Below, one piece after another: positions 1 to 11,585 of a DNA stretch of 64,000 nucleotides (the stretch's first letter is position 1; every line of letters begins with the position of its first letter). This stretch comes from Mermis nigrescens. Lineage: Eukaryota > Nematoda > Enoplea > Mermithida > Mermithidae. The translations under genes and the position numbers were made by a program. Below the pieces are notes generated by a model. That model searched no databases. It saw only the letters and a program-made list of their open reading frames with translations, and had not been told where the DNA came from. The DNA lies in the NCBI GenBank assembly GCA_036768485.1, contig JAVLUZ010000766.1, positions 62,001 to 126,000 of the forward strand, given 5' to 3'.

Positions 1-1056
1 AAGTGGAATAAACAGTGATATTCTAGGAATAAAGTTGGTATGACAGAACGCGGAATACTCGTAGCGCCGTTCCAGGCGCTAACCTCGGGATAAAATGGCG
101 GAATAAAAATAAGCGGTACGACAGAAGGCGAAATATGTTATCTCGGGAATAAAAACAGCCGCTTTTATTCCGCCATTTTATATCTGGTCAGAGACAGGTA
201 TAAGTCAGCGGTATAGTAGTAAAAATCGTTTTTAACGCGGTCTTAAAGGGTGTAAATGTGTCGAAAAATTTTAATAAGATAGTTAATCAATTCCTCTTTA
301 TCCAGAAATTTAATATTGTTGTTCTCGCTTGTATTTACGATCGAAAAGAAGCAGAAATTTTTCTAATGCGTTTGCTCCACGAGTGCAGCTCGTCTAGTTG
401 AACTCTTGGTGCAGAGATTTTAAAATTTTTCGATCATGCATTACTTAACACGTCGAGTGAAGTGATTTAAACAATTAATGCAGTAAGTAGTAAGTATAAT
501 CAACAAGTTGACAGAAATATTCACCATGAGTACACAAAAAGTAGTTTTCCATGCGCAAACTATAATAAATTTTTTGATTTCGATGGTAATGGTTCATTTT
601 TATTTTTGTTTTCTGTAGAAGCAAGCAAGCGCCTTCATTGAACCGAATTATAAAAAATTTATTTGGTAACATTCAGAGGTCTCAAGTCAATTCCATGCAT
701 CAATGTACAAGTTACACGCGCAAGCGCCACACACAACATTGTATTTACGTCCTATGATTTCGAACGAATAACGTGACGTGATTACAGTATGCAGTATGCG
801 TTAGACGGGCAATCTATACACAACACCAATGGAATGCATAGCTTAACCCTGAGATAGATTCGAGTTATCCCAGGAATAGCTATTCCTCGCGTATTTCGCG
901 TTCTGTAATACCAAATTTTCTTATTCCTGGGGTAGCTTATTCCGTCCCTTAACCCAGGAATAGCTATCACGAGAATAAGTTTTATTACGAGAATAGCTAT
1001 TCCCGGAATAGGGCTTATCCCAGGAACAACTTATTCCGCTTTCTGTCATACGGCCC
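1..1056. mobile_element. Non-autonomous repeat element with inverted GACAGAA/GGAATAA arms
   Basis: Positions 38-53 read GTATGACAGAACGCGG, and the reverse complement of 1036-1051 reads GTATGACAGAAAGCGG, so the two arms are inverted. Between and around them the word GGAATAA (or TTATTCC) recurs many times at 1-180 and 830-1035, with a further GACAGAA near 119. The left end may lie outside the window, so no target duplication can be tested. The middle (190-780) is AT-rich with no recognisable coding sequence. I read it as a DNA-transposon derivative with subterminal repeats; no transposase is visible. Confidence 0.5.
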
Positions 1057-2957
1057 CAATAGTTTTAATAACTAACACAAAAATGTCGCGCTTCTGATCA
1101 ATTAATCGATATATCTGGAATTCTTTGTGCCCTAACAAGTAACAGCGGCATCATGTAGGCACACATGTACATTTGTTCAACCTATCAAACTAATATATGT
1201 AGACTTGAGCATGCCAGGCATTGCCTCTGCGAGTTTCCCACTTTTATCAAGTACATATTTCGTCTTTCAATTTTTTGGCCTTACTCTCACGAGCAGGGGA
1301 AAGTTCGAGTGCTATGTGCAGTAGAAAAGTCATTATTTTTGATCAAATTTATGCCTAACTACGAGAGTTACACGCTGCGAACTGCTAGTTTGCGTATGCC
1401 ACTTAACATACCCAATCTCGAGTAGATATCTGCGCGATGGGTGAGCTCGTGGCTATGCCTTCAGCTTCTCAAATAAATCCCTATTTTTATTACAAAATCA
1501 TTTAGATACTTGTCCGGTAAAATAGGATTAAGTATATGCTAATAGTAATTGTTTTACGTGTTACCGCATATCGTATTCTAGAAGATTCGAATTGATTAAA
1601 AGGAATTTTAGTATTATGATAATTTGTCTTAAGTTTTGTTTTACTGTAATAATCCAGTGATGGGATAGTTAGTAGTTGCGTGGAGACGAAATCGTCGTTT
1701 GGCTTGTTTTATCGTTTAGTGATATTTTGTTTTAGCTTCCCGGCTACTGCCGTGTGTACATATCCGAATAAAATCATAAAACCCACCCAGGGGTTTGCTA
1801 TAGCGAGGGTGAGGTTTGTCGGCTTTCCCGCATCGAGGATTTCTGTTATTTTGGTGGATTGGAAAGGTGTATACTTTTAATTATTTATTTCGTTCAAAAT
1901 TCAATATTCTTTCTCAACCCAAAATTGGTCCAAAATCTTATTTAATTATTTGTGATGACTGATCAGCTTAGAGCTCGTTGGTGTTGTTTTCAAATTTCAT
2001 TGTGCTACGTGCATTAGTAACCCAAAACATTTCGGAACAAGTGTAAACTTTGAAAACAAGTTAATTTATCAACTTGAGCTGGGTTGAGATCGGTCAACTG
2101 ACCTCGCGGCCATTCCGGGATTTAGGTAGGTACATACTTAGGATCTAGGGCGTAGCTGCTGAGACTCCCGACGAAAGTGCAGTCAGCAATATTAGAATTG
2201 AGGGAGTCGAAGCCGTAGGTCTACAAGGGTCCAGAGAATCGAAGTTCGTTTGGGGACTACGCGATTGGGACCAGCGCTAAGAGCAGTTTAGGTACCAACG
2301 TAAGTAAGTCCCGAAGGCAAATGTCAGGCTCGTTCGTATCTGCGTTGCTTTCAGTAGGCGCAGTGCGAACCCCTACATTTACATATATGTACATTAGGTC
2401 AAAGCTGAGCTGAAAACATGCATTTCTTTATTACTCGGCAGTCGGCACTGGAAGAACACATTGTCAATTCCTCAAAATGCTTCTGCTAAAGGTTATATGT
2501 CTACCATTATTGTGCTGTCCATTAAAAAAGAAAGCTGTTTTCAATTATTCATAGGTTTTTGACTGCCTGTAGACATTTGTAACTGGTAAGCTGCGTTGTT
2601 TCATCTTGTCATTTATAAATTATATTTTGTTCTTAGTTGCATTTAATCGTTGAGCACTTTTGTATCCTTCCTTATTAACAAGTATTAATATTTCATGTAT
2701 TCACTATTAACATTTGATCTACTGTATGTTTCTGTCGCCTCAACAACGCTCAGGGCTGCCAAGTTGAGGGTTTTTCCTTAATGTTCGGATCTCTTGAGGC
2801 TGTTAGCATTTTTAATTATGGGGTTTTTCGGTTTTTTTTCGGAAAGAATTAAGGTTTTTGGGGTTTTTCAAATGATATTATTTGTCACGGTATTCCATCA
2901 AAACCTCAAAAATGTTTCGGCGCCTCGCGCCGAATTTAATTAAAACTATTGAGATAC
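1057..2957. other. Unannotated AT-rich intergenic DNA
   Basis: Only short open frames (86 and 66 codons) with no recognisable domain occur here. I see no splice-flanked exon, RNA gene or clear repeat boundary. Confidence 0.4.
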
Positions 2958-3230
2958 GGATAACTCGCCCCCCCCCCCACATTTCGCCCCCACACAACTC
3001 GCTCCCCATAACTCGCCCCCCCCCCCCACTACTCGCCCCCAAATACAACTCGCCCCCACTCAACACGCCCCTCCACAACTCGCCCCCCAAGCAACTCGCC
3101 CCCACTGACACAACTCGCCCCCGACAAACTCGCCCCTACACAACTCGCCCCTCACAACTCGCCTCCCACAACTCGCCCCCCACAACTCGCCCCCACAACT
3201 CGCCCCCGCACAGTTCGCCCCCGACAGATG
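2958..3230. repeat. C-rich minisatellite, unit about ACAACTCGCCCCC
   Basis: About twenty degenerate units of ACTCGCCCCC separated by ACA-type spacers run through this stretch, with C runs up to ten. Strand asymmetry is extreme: C-rich on +, G-rich on -. Open frames of 131 and 77 codons exist on the two strands because the unit rarely contains stops; they are low-complexity and not genes. The G-rich strand has many runs of four or more G, so G-quadruplex formation is possible (inference). Confidence 0.85.
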
Positions 3231-3485
3231 ACTCTTGGAATTTTAAGCCGAAGATTTGCGATTTCGAACGCAGGTAAGCAGTATGCACAGTAGGTACCTA
3301 CCTACGTTAGAATAGTTTATTGGCTGAATTACATGGACGAGACATGTTACAACAAATACCAATACAATAATGCAAAGAATTATTAAATGAGCAATTTTAG
3401 GAAAGGAATTGTCAATAAATGCAAAAAATAACGCGAAATAATTGAATTGGTATGTAAATAAAGCCAAGGCGTACAGGCAGTGCAC

Positions 3486-3928
3486 TTACATACGCCCCTT
3501 AAGAAATTCTAATAAATTAAGCTTTGAAACCAAAACCCTAAACTGTTTAAAATTTCTGCAGTCAACAATACATTGTGGCAATGTATTCCAAATTCTAGCC
3601 ACCCTGTTTGCAAAATCGTTCTTTCTACAATCCAAATGAGATTTTCTTATAAACAACTTTATGTCGTTATTTGACCTAGTGCCCCTGTTAGGTGCAGATT
3701 CGAAAAATCTGAAACAGAAAGCAACTGTCCCTTAATTATCCTAAAAGCAAAAGTAAGGTCAAAATAGATACGCCGTGTTTCGAGTCTTTCAAGATCTAAC
3801 AAATTCAATCGTTCGCTATAAGACAAATCCTGCTGTTGACGCCGCCAAAGTATTCGTTTTGTAAATTAACGTTGAACATTTTCAATTTGGTTGATGTCTT
3901 TTATCAGGTAGGATTCCACACCACCGCG
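3486..3928 (-). pseudogene. LINE ORF2 C-terminal region
   Basis: Reading the minus strand below 3860 gives YSERLNLLDLERLETRR, then after a frame change a segment with RNDFANRVARIWNTLP, the conserved C-terminal block after the reverse transcriptase in CR1/Jockey-type LINEs. Translation ends at a TAA whose complement is 3486-3488. It is too fragmented to appear as one long frame. Confidence 0.7.
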
Positions 3929-5144
3929 CTATACTCTACATAGTATCGGTCTTACATAAACTTTAAATACTTTCACCATCAAATCAATATTTCTGGAAAT
4001 AAAAGTTTTTTGTATCAAAGAAGCAAGTCTGAAAGCTTCGGATGCAATATTCACACAATGAATGCTAGAGGACAGATCATTACTAACAAAAACTCCTAAA
4101 TCCTTGATATAAGCTTCTGCATCAGCTAGATCTTTTAAGAAAAGGTTATAGATGTTTTTAGGGTTGCCATATCCCAAATACAAGGTTGCACATTTGTCAT
4201 AACTTATTTGCAGTTGCCATTTTTCGGTCCTGCTTGCAAGGATCCGAATTCACGTGAAAAATTAGATATTTTTAAATCATCAGCAAACAGCATGATATTG
4301 CTATGCTTGATACTATCGACCAGGTCGTTAATGAAAACCAAAAATAATGTAGGCCCTAGCACACTACCCTGGGGAACACCACTAATTACCGGAATAGGGG
4401 CTGAAAGAAAACCATTCATTTTCACCTTTTGTGACCTACCCATCAAAAAAGCTTTAACCTAGTTGAGCAAAGTACCCGAGATACCTAAAGATTCTAATTT
4501 CAATATTAGTTTTGAATGAACAACAGAATCGAATGCCTTACAAAAATCAATATAAACCACGTCCATTGGAACATGATTGTCCAAAGTTTTTGTCCACAGG
4601 TTTCTGCACTTTAAAAGCTGAGATGTACAGGATTTGTTCTTCAGAAATCCAAATTGTTGCTCATTTATTAAACCACTCTTGTCAAAATAGTCCAGGATGG
4701 CATTATTGATTATTGATTCCATAACTTTACACAAAACACAACATAGAGATATCGGCCTATAGTTTTCAACTGACTTTTCAACTTCAACTGAGTGTGGATT
4801 GCCTTTTTTAAAAATTGGAATTACTAAAGCTTCTAACCACAAACGTGGAAGCATACCAGAACAATATGATACCTTAAAAATAGTTGAAAGGGGTTCAACT
4901 AAAGCAACTAGAATTTGTTTCAAAAATAAGCTGACAGCCCATCGGGACCAACTGGGTGAGTGGGCTTTATCTTATTCAAAACTGCAGCAACTGTGCTATG
5001 TTCAAATTTAACTATAGGCCGATAGTCTACCTCAATTGAATCGATATTTAATGGTAGAGTGCTCGTTATCAATAGTAAAAACTGAACCAAAAAATTCATT
5101 GAATGCGTTAGCTTTTTCGGTTTCATTAGAAAAAACCTGACCAT
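3929..5144 (-). pseudogene. LINE reverse transcriptase domain, frameshifted
   Basis: Consecutive minus-strand pieces cover a non-LTR reverse transcriptase. 4920-5144 holds the HPVGPDGLSA segment. 4459-4923 has PIFKKGN, ENYRPISL, QQFGF and the YIDFCKAFDSV catalytic block. 4204-4446 has GVPQGSVLGPTLF and the LFADDLKI box with the catalytic FADD. 3929-4183 is the palm/thumb end. At least three frame changes and stops separate them. Confidence 0.9.
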
Positions 5145-5452
5145 TTAATTCAAGATCAGGCACAGATTGATTCAATTTTAACCTCGTGTTAACAAAATTG
5201 TAAAAATTTTTCAGTGATGAACCTTTTTTAACAGTTCATTTTCTTCACGACTGTAAAAAATCCGCTATTGCATTCTCAACAGACTTACTAACCATTTTGT
5301 ACTAATCTGACAATCCCGGATTTTTCTTCAAAAGTCGCCAAACCCTTCTCTTCATGCCTTGTAAGCTCAAAATATACTTTGGAAATTTTTACGCTTTTTT
5401 GGAAGGGACAAACTCAGTGGAACGTGAGCTTTGATTGTTGTGTTTAAAATGC

Positions 5453-6314
5453 CTAAAAAATATCATAAAAATCATCAATATTAGCACAGGTTGTAAAAGT
5501 ATCAGGCCAGCTAATAATAGATAGATTGTGCAAAATAGAAACATAATCAGCTTTTTTAAAATTAAAGTTTTTGATATGAGAATCTGTTTCGAATTTGTTT
5601 GGAATAAGAATATCAAAAGTTAGTGAATCATGATCGCTAGTAGAAAACGGTTCAACATTTTTTACATTAAATACGCATGACTTGTAGGAACAGAAAATCA
5701 AGTCTAATATATTATTGCCTAAAGTGGGGAGACGTGTAAATTGATAGAGCCCAATCTCATTTATAAGGTCGAAAAACTGTGAAGAAATACTATTTCCAGG
5801 AAGAACAAACCTTTTATTCCACCTGATTTCGGGAAAATTAAAATCACCCAAGGCCACTATTATTCTAGAAGTATTACAAGACCGTTTTAAATACTTCAAT
5901 AACTGTTGATCTACATCATCGTTTTTTCTTGGAGATCTATAGCATAAGATAAACCTGTATTTAGACTCCAATATAGTCATATCACAAGTAATTGTTTCTT
6001 GCAAAGAAAACTCATCAGGAACGTTTACATTTTTTATGGGTATATTTTTTTGAATATTATGGCGACACCTCCACCAGTCTTGGTTTTTCGATCATAGCGA
6101 ATCAAACTGTATTCAAAGTTTAAAAGAAGCAAAGAATCTGCAATAAAATTAGTGAGCCAAGTTTCTGTAATAAAAATCAAGTCATAATTTGACTGGTTTA
6201 AAAGAAAATGGAGTTGGCCGAGTTTATTGCATAAACTTCTTGCGTTAAATAGAATACATTTCAACGTTTTGCAAACAGGATTGATTGTAACAGACTCTGA
6301 TTTGTACTGAGAAT
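5453..6314 (-). pseudogene. LINE endonuclease domain (APE type), interrupted
   Basis: Minus-strand frames carry hallmarks of LINE AP endonucleases: an N-terminal FNARSL..K motif followed by ITETWL near 6150-6260, then ALGDFNFPEIRW (near 5820-5860) and a terminal STSDHDSL motif (near 5620). The domain lies in two frames, with the break at about 6005-6034. The frame continues upstream without a stop across the 6314/9134 junction when the intervening insertion is removed, showing that the insertion interrupted a once-continuous ORF2. Confidence 0.8.
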
Positions 6315-7179
6315 TAGGGATCGGACGAGGGTCTTGTTTTTCCCTCGGCCGAGGCCAAGGCCGAGGGAACTTTGAAATCCTTGCCTCGGCCGAGGCCGAG
6401 GCCGAGGGCCGAGGGACCGAGGGACCGAGGATTTGTAATACATATAATATGAGTATATGAGTACAAACAATATAGGGCACATATGCTCCATGTGATGTGG
6501 GTACAGTAGCAATAGGATTGATTAGTGTAATATAGTTCAAAGCTAACAAGCTATTATTTTAATTTTATTTAAAGGTAGGTATCACACATTCCCATGGGGG
6601 TGAGGTGATATTACCCTGACCTCGGGGTACAAGACTTGAATCACTGTCAGACGATTTTGAGCTATCAAACATTTTCTGCAATGATTTGGGTACAAAAGCA
6701 GCGAAGACATTAAAATTTTTTCGGCGCTTGGCGCTGTTCAATACACTTCCTAGAATAAACTTAAAATGATCTGAAAAGCCAAAATTTTCGATGGATTCTT
6801 ATATTTTTTACTCTCAAGAGCGACGAAACTAGTCAGAATGGGATAAAATGTTGTTAAAAATGCAGTTTTTCACATTAAAACATGTTATACAGGATGTTTT
6901 AGCCATTTTTCATATTTGACCTGCAAAAAAGGCTAGACTCTAAATTTAGTGGTCCTAAATTTTGGGATTTAACCCCTGAACTTTCGACCTTGTGAAACTA
7001 TGGTACGTATGCAAATGACAAGCATAGAAGTGACAAATTGCTAATCGTCTTAATCATTCAGCTCGTTTTTGCTATCACTATTTTGTGTGTTCTACATATC
7101 TTTATAATGGCAGAAATTGTATTTCAAGAGAAAAAAATGTCAATTTTTTGGCACTTTGCGCCGTTTAAGATGATTCTTA

Positions 7180-7630
7180 GTAGAGGTGCATGCGGGTAGT
7201 ACCCGGGTATATCCGGGTACCCGGAATAAAATAATTTTACTACCCGGTACCCGAATCCCCTAATATAAAATGGAAAATTAACACTGCAGTTATGCAATAT
7301 GTGCAAAGTATTGAATTAGAAACCTAGAAATATATTGCTTCTAAAGTGCGACTGAATCACAAAGTAAATGTAATTTAATATAATCAACCGTAAAATGTTA
7401 AATAAGCGAGTCTGTTAATATTTCCTATTGTCACAATATATCGCGCATACAGTCTAGGCATATTCCATTATTTAGCTCTTTAGTAACATTATGTTATTTG
7501 TGCCGAATTCTTCTTATTCTTTATTGTAAACAAATTTAAACATGAAATTATCTGTTAGCGACGCTTTTTTATAATGCAATCACTTCTGTGACCATTATAT
7601 AAATTTAAACTGCAACTTTTATTCACATCA
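7180..7630 (+). repeat. Truncated copy of the TAGAG-TGCA / TACCCGGG element
   Basis: It begins TAGAGGTGCATGCGGG, followed by a cluster of TACCCGGGTA words, then about 380 bp very similar to 10048-10435. The similarity stops abruptly at about 7629, and no matching right end follows. It is therefore a 5' fragment of the family represented in full at 10000-12488. Confidence 0.7.
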
Positions 7631-7744
7631 TGGCATTTGAATTTTCTACCCATGCTCAACTTGGGCTCAAGAAATTAAGTAGGTTTTGCATGCATGGACA
7701 CGGAAAACGCCCACATAATGTACCTACTTTAATCGGTGATGTCT

Positions 7745-7915
7745 CAACAGCCCCACCAGTCCCAACAGCCCCACCGTCCCAACAGCCCCACCGTCCCAGC
7801 AGCCCCACCAATAATCCCAACAGCCCCACCAATCCCAACAGCCCCACCATTCCAACAGCCCCACCATTCCAACAGCCCCACCGTCCCCCACCAGTACTCC
7901 CAGCAGCCCCATGCA
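7745..7915 (+). repeat. Minisatellite, unit about CAGCCCCACCAATCCCAA
   Basis: About nine units of 15-21 bp built on CAGCCCCACC plus a variable spacer. Both strands are open as low-complexity peptides, which are not genes. It is the inverse of the array at 8625-8870 within the same element. Confidence 0.85.
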
Positions 7916-8624
7916 ATCGCTATTATACGAGAAGTGCATTTGACGAATGCACTTTTGAAACATAGAATTTATCGAATTTATACGGGCTCCGTTTGATCAA
8001 GATATTTTTTTGGATTATTTTTCGACTTCGTATATTTCATCAGGACTATACAAGAGCGTGCAGGTTTACATTTTCAGAATAACTCTACCTGAGAAACTGG
8101 TAGACCTGCTAGAATTGAAGCTTTAGCATTTTTGCGCAATCTGTGATTTTGCCTCATTCGAGCCATCTTGCAAGATTAGATTCCTGCTCATTATTGCCTA
8201 ATCTAGACTGCCAGAAAAAATGAAAAACGTTCTAGTGAAAAAGGAAAGATAAGCGTTAAAATTAAATGAAAATCAAAACTTTCACGCTAATCTGCTTTAA
8301 AATAGCCAAAAAATGTGGATTAAGTAGTTTTTACGCTATTTTAACATTCATACTAGTTTTGAGGTCATTTTTGGCTCAAAACTTCTCCAGACCGGTCGTG
8401 CTGTGCATCTATGATTATAACAGTGGGGCAGTTGGAACCAACATTGGCAGCGGACAAATTCTGTGGGTCTGGTGGGGTAAAGTGACCGAGAAATGTGCTT
8501 AAAATATAATTCTGGGGGTCTACCATAATTTGGGGGGATTTCCAGAATTTCGGGTTGAGAGAGAGCTAAACTCTAAACATCCCTCCCCCACGCTTATGTG
8601 TGGTTGGGACAGTGTGACTGTTGA

Positions 8625-8870
8625 ACGGTTGGACTGCTGGAACGGTGGAACTGCTGGGATTGGTGGGGCTCAGGATTGGTGGGGCTCTTGGGACTGGTGG
8701 GGCTGTTGGGATTATTGGTGGGGCTGTTGGGATTGGTGGGGCTGTTGGGATTATTGGTGGGGCTGTTGGGATGGTGGGGCTGTTGGGACTCGTTGGGCTG
8801 TTGGGACGGGTAGGGCTGTTGGGACTGGTGGGGCTGTTGGGACTGGTGGGGCTGTTGAGACACAATCCTT
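8625..8870 (-). repeat. Minisatellite, inverse of the 7745 array
   Basis: About thirteen units of GGGGCTGTTGGGATTGGT and variants. This is the reverse complement of the 7745-7915 unit, so the two arrays could pair into a long hairpin with about 700 bp of loop. Confidence 0.85.
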
Positions 8871-9133
8871 CAATCAGCATATGCGTCTTGTCTCTGCCGT
8901 CTATAGGCTGGCATATAACAGCATTGACTTGGCATAACATTTGAGGCAATGGGTCTTTTGTAGCACATGCGTTTTTTTGCTGTATTTGTGCTATTTCGGC
9001 ATCACTCAAAAAATGCAAAATTAAAAAACTCTCGGTCCTCGGTCATTTTTCACCTGACCCTCGGCCGAGGCCAAGGGATCTCAAAAAGACCGAGGATTAC
9101 TGAGGCCGAGGCCAAGGCCTCGTCCGATCCCTA

Positions 9134-9240
9134 CTGAGAATGTCCAAAAAACCTGGATTTTTGTTGTTTTACAATTGGTTCCTTAATCAGCTTGTTGTTC
9201 CACAATTTTATAAGGGGTGCATGTCCCTACGTCGACGGGT
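9134..9240 (-). pseudogene. LINE ORF2 upstream segment beyond the insertion
   Basis: Reading the minus strand from about 9230 to 9134 and jumping to 6314 gives an uninterrupted frame into the endonuclease start, including KEPIVKQQKSRFFGHSQ at the junction. This identifies the region as the other half of the LINE. Upstream it runs into the GC-rich cluster at 9290-9390, and the LINE 5' end cannot be placed. Confidence 0.6.
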
Positions 9241-9289
9241 TAATTAGCGAAAACACAATTTTACGGTCATTTTTACGAACACTGTAGTA

Positions 9290-9390
9290 ATCGACCAGGG
9301 CGACTTTTTTGGCCGGGGCTGGGGTGGTACCGGGGCTGGAAAAAATCCCCAGCCCCGGCCGGGGCCGGGGCTGGCCGGGGTCAGACAAGG
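9290..9390. repeat. CCCCGGCC palindromic motif cluster
   Basis: About ten overlapping copies of CCGGGGCTGG and its inverse in 100 bp, including the palindromic core GGCCGGGGCC. It resembles the subterminal motif arrays of neighbouring elements, but I could not find convincing terminal repeats or a target duplication around it. Confidence 0.5.
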
Positions 9391-11053
9391 AAAATATTAT
9401 TGCATGACACATACTTGGGGTGGGCATAGGAAAAGGAATGATGAGCGACTGCTCCATTCACTAGTGAATGGCAAGCGAAAAGTTAGGTGCGCGTTTTCAT
9501 ATCAAGTTTTATTACTATTTATGTCACAAGAAACAAATTTAGTCCAGTGTTTCATCTGAACCATCAATAAAGTCTGTTGCTGCTATTAGCACACTCTGTA
9601 TCATTTGAATCTTCGCTACCCCTCCGGGTTCAAGACACAAGTCACTGTCAGACGATTTCTGGTGAAAACCTTTTGAATTTTTTGAACTAAATTTTTTAGT
9701 ATGGCAAAAGTGTACCTAACTATTTGAATTTCATGGTGATACATTATTTTAGAATGTGAGCTAGAGTAAATGGATAAACTATCACTATCAAACATGCATG
9801 TATTTGCTTAAAATTTTATGAGGGTCCCTCGGTACACGTGTAACGGCTGGAAATCTAGGGTAGGGGTTCCTCGCCATTTTTAGAAGGAGGGGGTCAGCAA
9901 CTAGATCAAAAATGGTAAAAACACATAAAAATAGCCAGAAAAGCGCAGGTTTCCGCCAAAAAATGGGGGAGGGTGGTCAAATATTTTCTGACTTTCAAGT
10001 GGAACTGCACGCTAGGTACCCGAACGGGTACCTGAGTACTCGAGACCCGGGTACCCGAATCCCCTAATATAAAATGGAAAATTAGCACTGCAGTTATGCA
10101 ATATGTGCTAAGAATTGAATTAGAAACCTAGAAACATATTGCTTCTAAAGGGCGACTGAATCACAATGTAAATGTGATTTGATATAATCAACCGTAAAAT
10201 GTTAAATAAGCGAGTCTGTTAATATTTCCTATTATCACAATGTATCACGCATACCATCTAGGCATATTCCATTATTCAGCTCTTTAGTTACATTATTTTA
10301 TTTGTGCCGAATTCTTCTTATTCTTCATTGTAAACAAATTTAAACAAGAAATTATCTGTTAGCGACGCTTTTTTATAATGCATTCACTTCTGTGACCATT
10401 ATATAAATTTAAACTGCAACTTTTATTCACATCGTGCGCGCAACTGTTTTAGTTAGACCTGGTTCAAAGCCTATCGATTTTCCAAATGTCAGCCATAGGC
10501 GTAGCCAGGGGGGCATTGGAGGTACCTGCCCCCCCCGAAATTTTTCAGAAAATATTGTTGATTTTTTTGTTGCAATAATGTGTGTCCAGAAAATTGAGTT
10601 CAAAAAGGCAAAAACGTCAGAATTTTCCGCACCGAGTCATTATTATTTATTGCTATATAGATCCAACAAATTTAAAAGCTTGAATCAGCTAAAATAATCC
10701 AGTACTCCACATCACTTTAGTAATTTAATGCACTATTCATTCATTGAATGAAACTGTGCATGCTTGTTGAGCATGATAGTAAAAGTGCGAAAATGATTGT
10801 GAACCAGTTTGTCTATTCTCTGCTTTGTTTGTCTTTTGTGTACCAGTTTGTCTATTCTTTGTTTCGTTTATCTTTCTTTACAAGGACACATAATCCTATT
10901 TTAATTGGAAGGAATGGCCAAATTTTCTTATGTTTTTGCGCATTCCTTGTTCTATGAAGTGCATTTTGTAAATTAGAAGGCCACAAATGGGCATGAAAAC
11001 AGTAAGAACAAAATTTTCATGGATACATCTCTCTATATCTTATTGGCAGCGAC

Positions 11054-11317
11054 CATACGTGGGCAGCGAGAAAATTCTGGGGGGGTCCATGATTTTTTGA
11101 AGGTCAAAAAATGGCCTTTAAAATGGTGATATGGCGATAAAAACATCATTTTTCGACGTTTCTCATCAAGCACTATCCATTGGCATCAAAAAATTGCGAA
11201 AAAAAACGAAAAAAATTTTCAAAAATTGATTTCTGGGGGGGTCTCTTGATTTCTGGGGGGTCTTTTGGTTTCTGGGGGGGTCCAGACCCCCCCAAGATCC
11301 CCCCACGCCCATGTGTG
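11054..11317 (-). mobile_element. hAT-like MITE, TSD GCAGCGAC
   Basis: A member of the dominant MITE family: ends CATACGTGGGC and GCCCATGTGTG, a G/C-tract boundary then the conserved AT-rich core. The flanking GCAGCGAC is repeated exactly on both sides. It is nested inside the 10000-12488 element and therefore younger. Confidence 0.9.
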
Positions 11318-11551
11318 GCAGCGACCCGTTGCTGCGCTATGTACCTAGCAGAGGTCGAAAAACGCATTTCAGATCAGTTTGTGCAATGTAGGAGTTCATC
11401 AATTTTGAGTGTTTTTGGGCTTGCTTCCGAACCGAGATTTGACCGATTATGCAAAAATTTTATCGTTACTATTTAACATTAAAATGTTTCTTTACAAAAT
11501 TTTCCGGGACTCTGCCCCAGATCCCGCTCACCACAGACGTCCCGGCAGCCA

Positions 11552-11585
11552 TAAAATCTCGTTGTACATGTGCAACGAGATTTTA
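11552..11585. repeat. Perfect 13-bp-stem hairpin
   Basis: TAAAATCTCGTTG is followed after eight bases (TACATGTG) by its exact complement. It lies inside the hAT-like element and shares the TACATGT core with the motif array at 12.7-13.6 kb. Confidence 0.7.

Larger units (their letters stand above)
3290..6314 (-). mobile_element. Decayed CR1/Jockey-like LINE retrotransposon, 3' portion
   Basis: On the minus strand the order is apurinic endonuclease, reverse transcriptase, C-terminal domain, 3' UTR, as in CR1/L2/Jockey-group LINEs. The open frame is broken into pieces by stops and frameshifts, so the copy is dead. The element reaches about 3290 (3' end not sharply defined). Its 5' side is cut at 6314 by the element at 6315-9133 and resumes at 9134. 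Clade assignment beyond the CR1/Jockey group would need a tree. Confidence 0.85.
6307..9141. mobile_element. hAT-like element with 8-bp TSD, inserted in the LINE
   Basis: The element proper is 6315-9133 (2819 bp). It starts TAGGGATCGGACGAGG and ends with the exact inverse, flanked by the perfect 8-bp direct repeat CTGAGAAT (6307-6314 and 9134-9141). Eight-bp duplications are typical of hAT transposons. Both ends carry arrays of the GGCCGAGG word (6340-6435 and 9028-9125). The interior holds a truncated piece of another repeat (about 7180-7630) and two inverted minisatellites. No transposase frame is visible, so it was non-autonomous or has decayed. Confidence 0.85.

Noticed and set aside
2882..3277. 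Pro/Ser-rich 131-codon frame
   Set aside because: Entirely the C-rich minisatellite; the opposite strand is open too.
8566..9018. 150-codon frame with PTSPNSPT repeats
   Set aside because: Translation of a minisatellite; no conserved domain and mirrored by open frames on the other strand.
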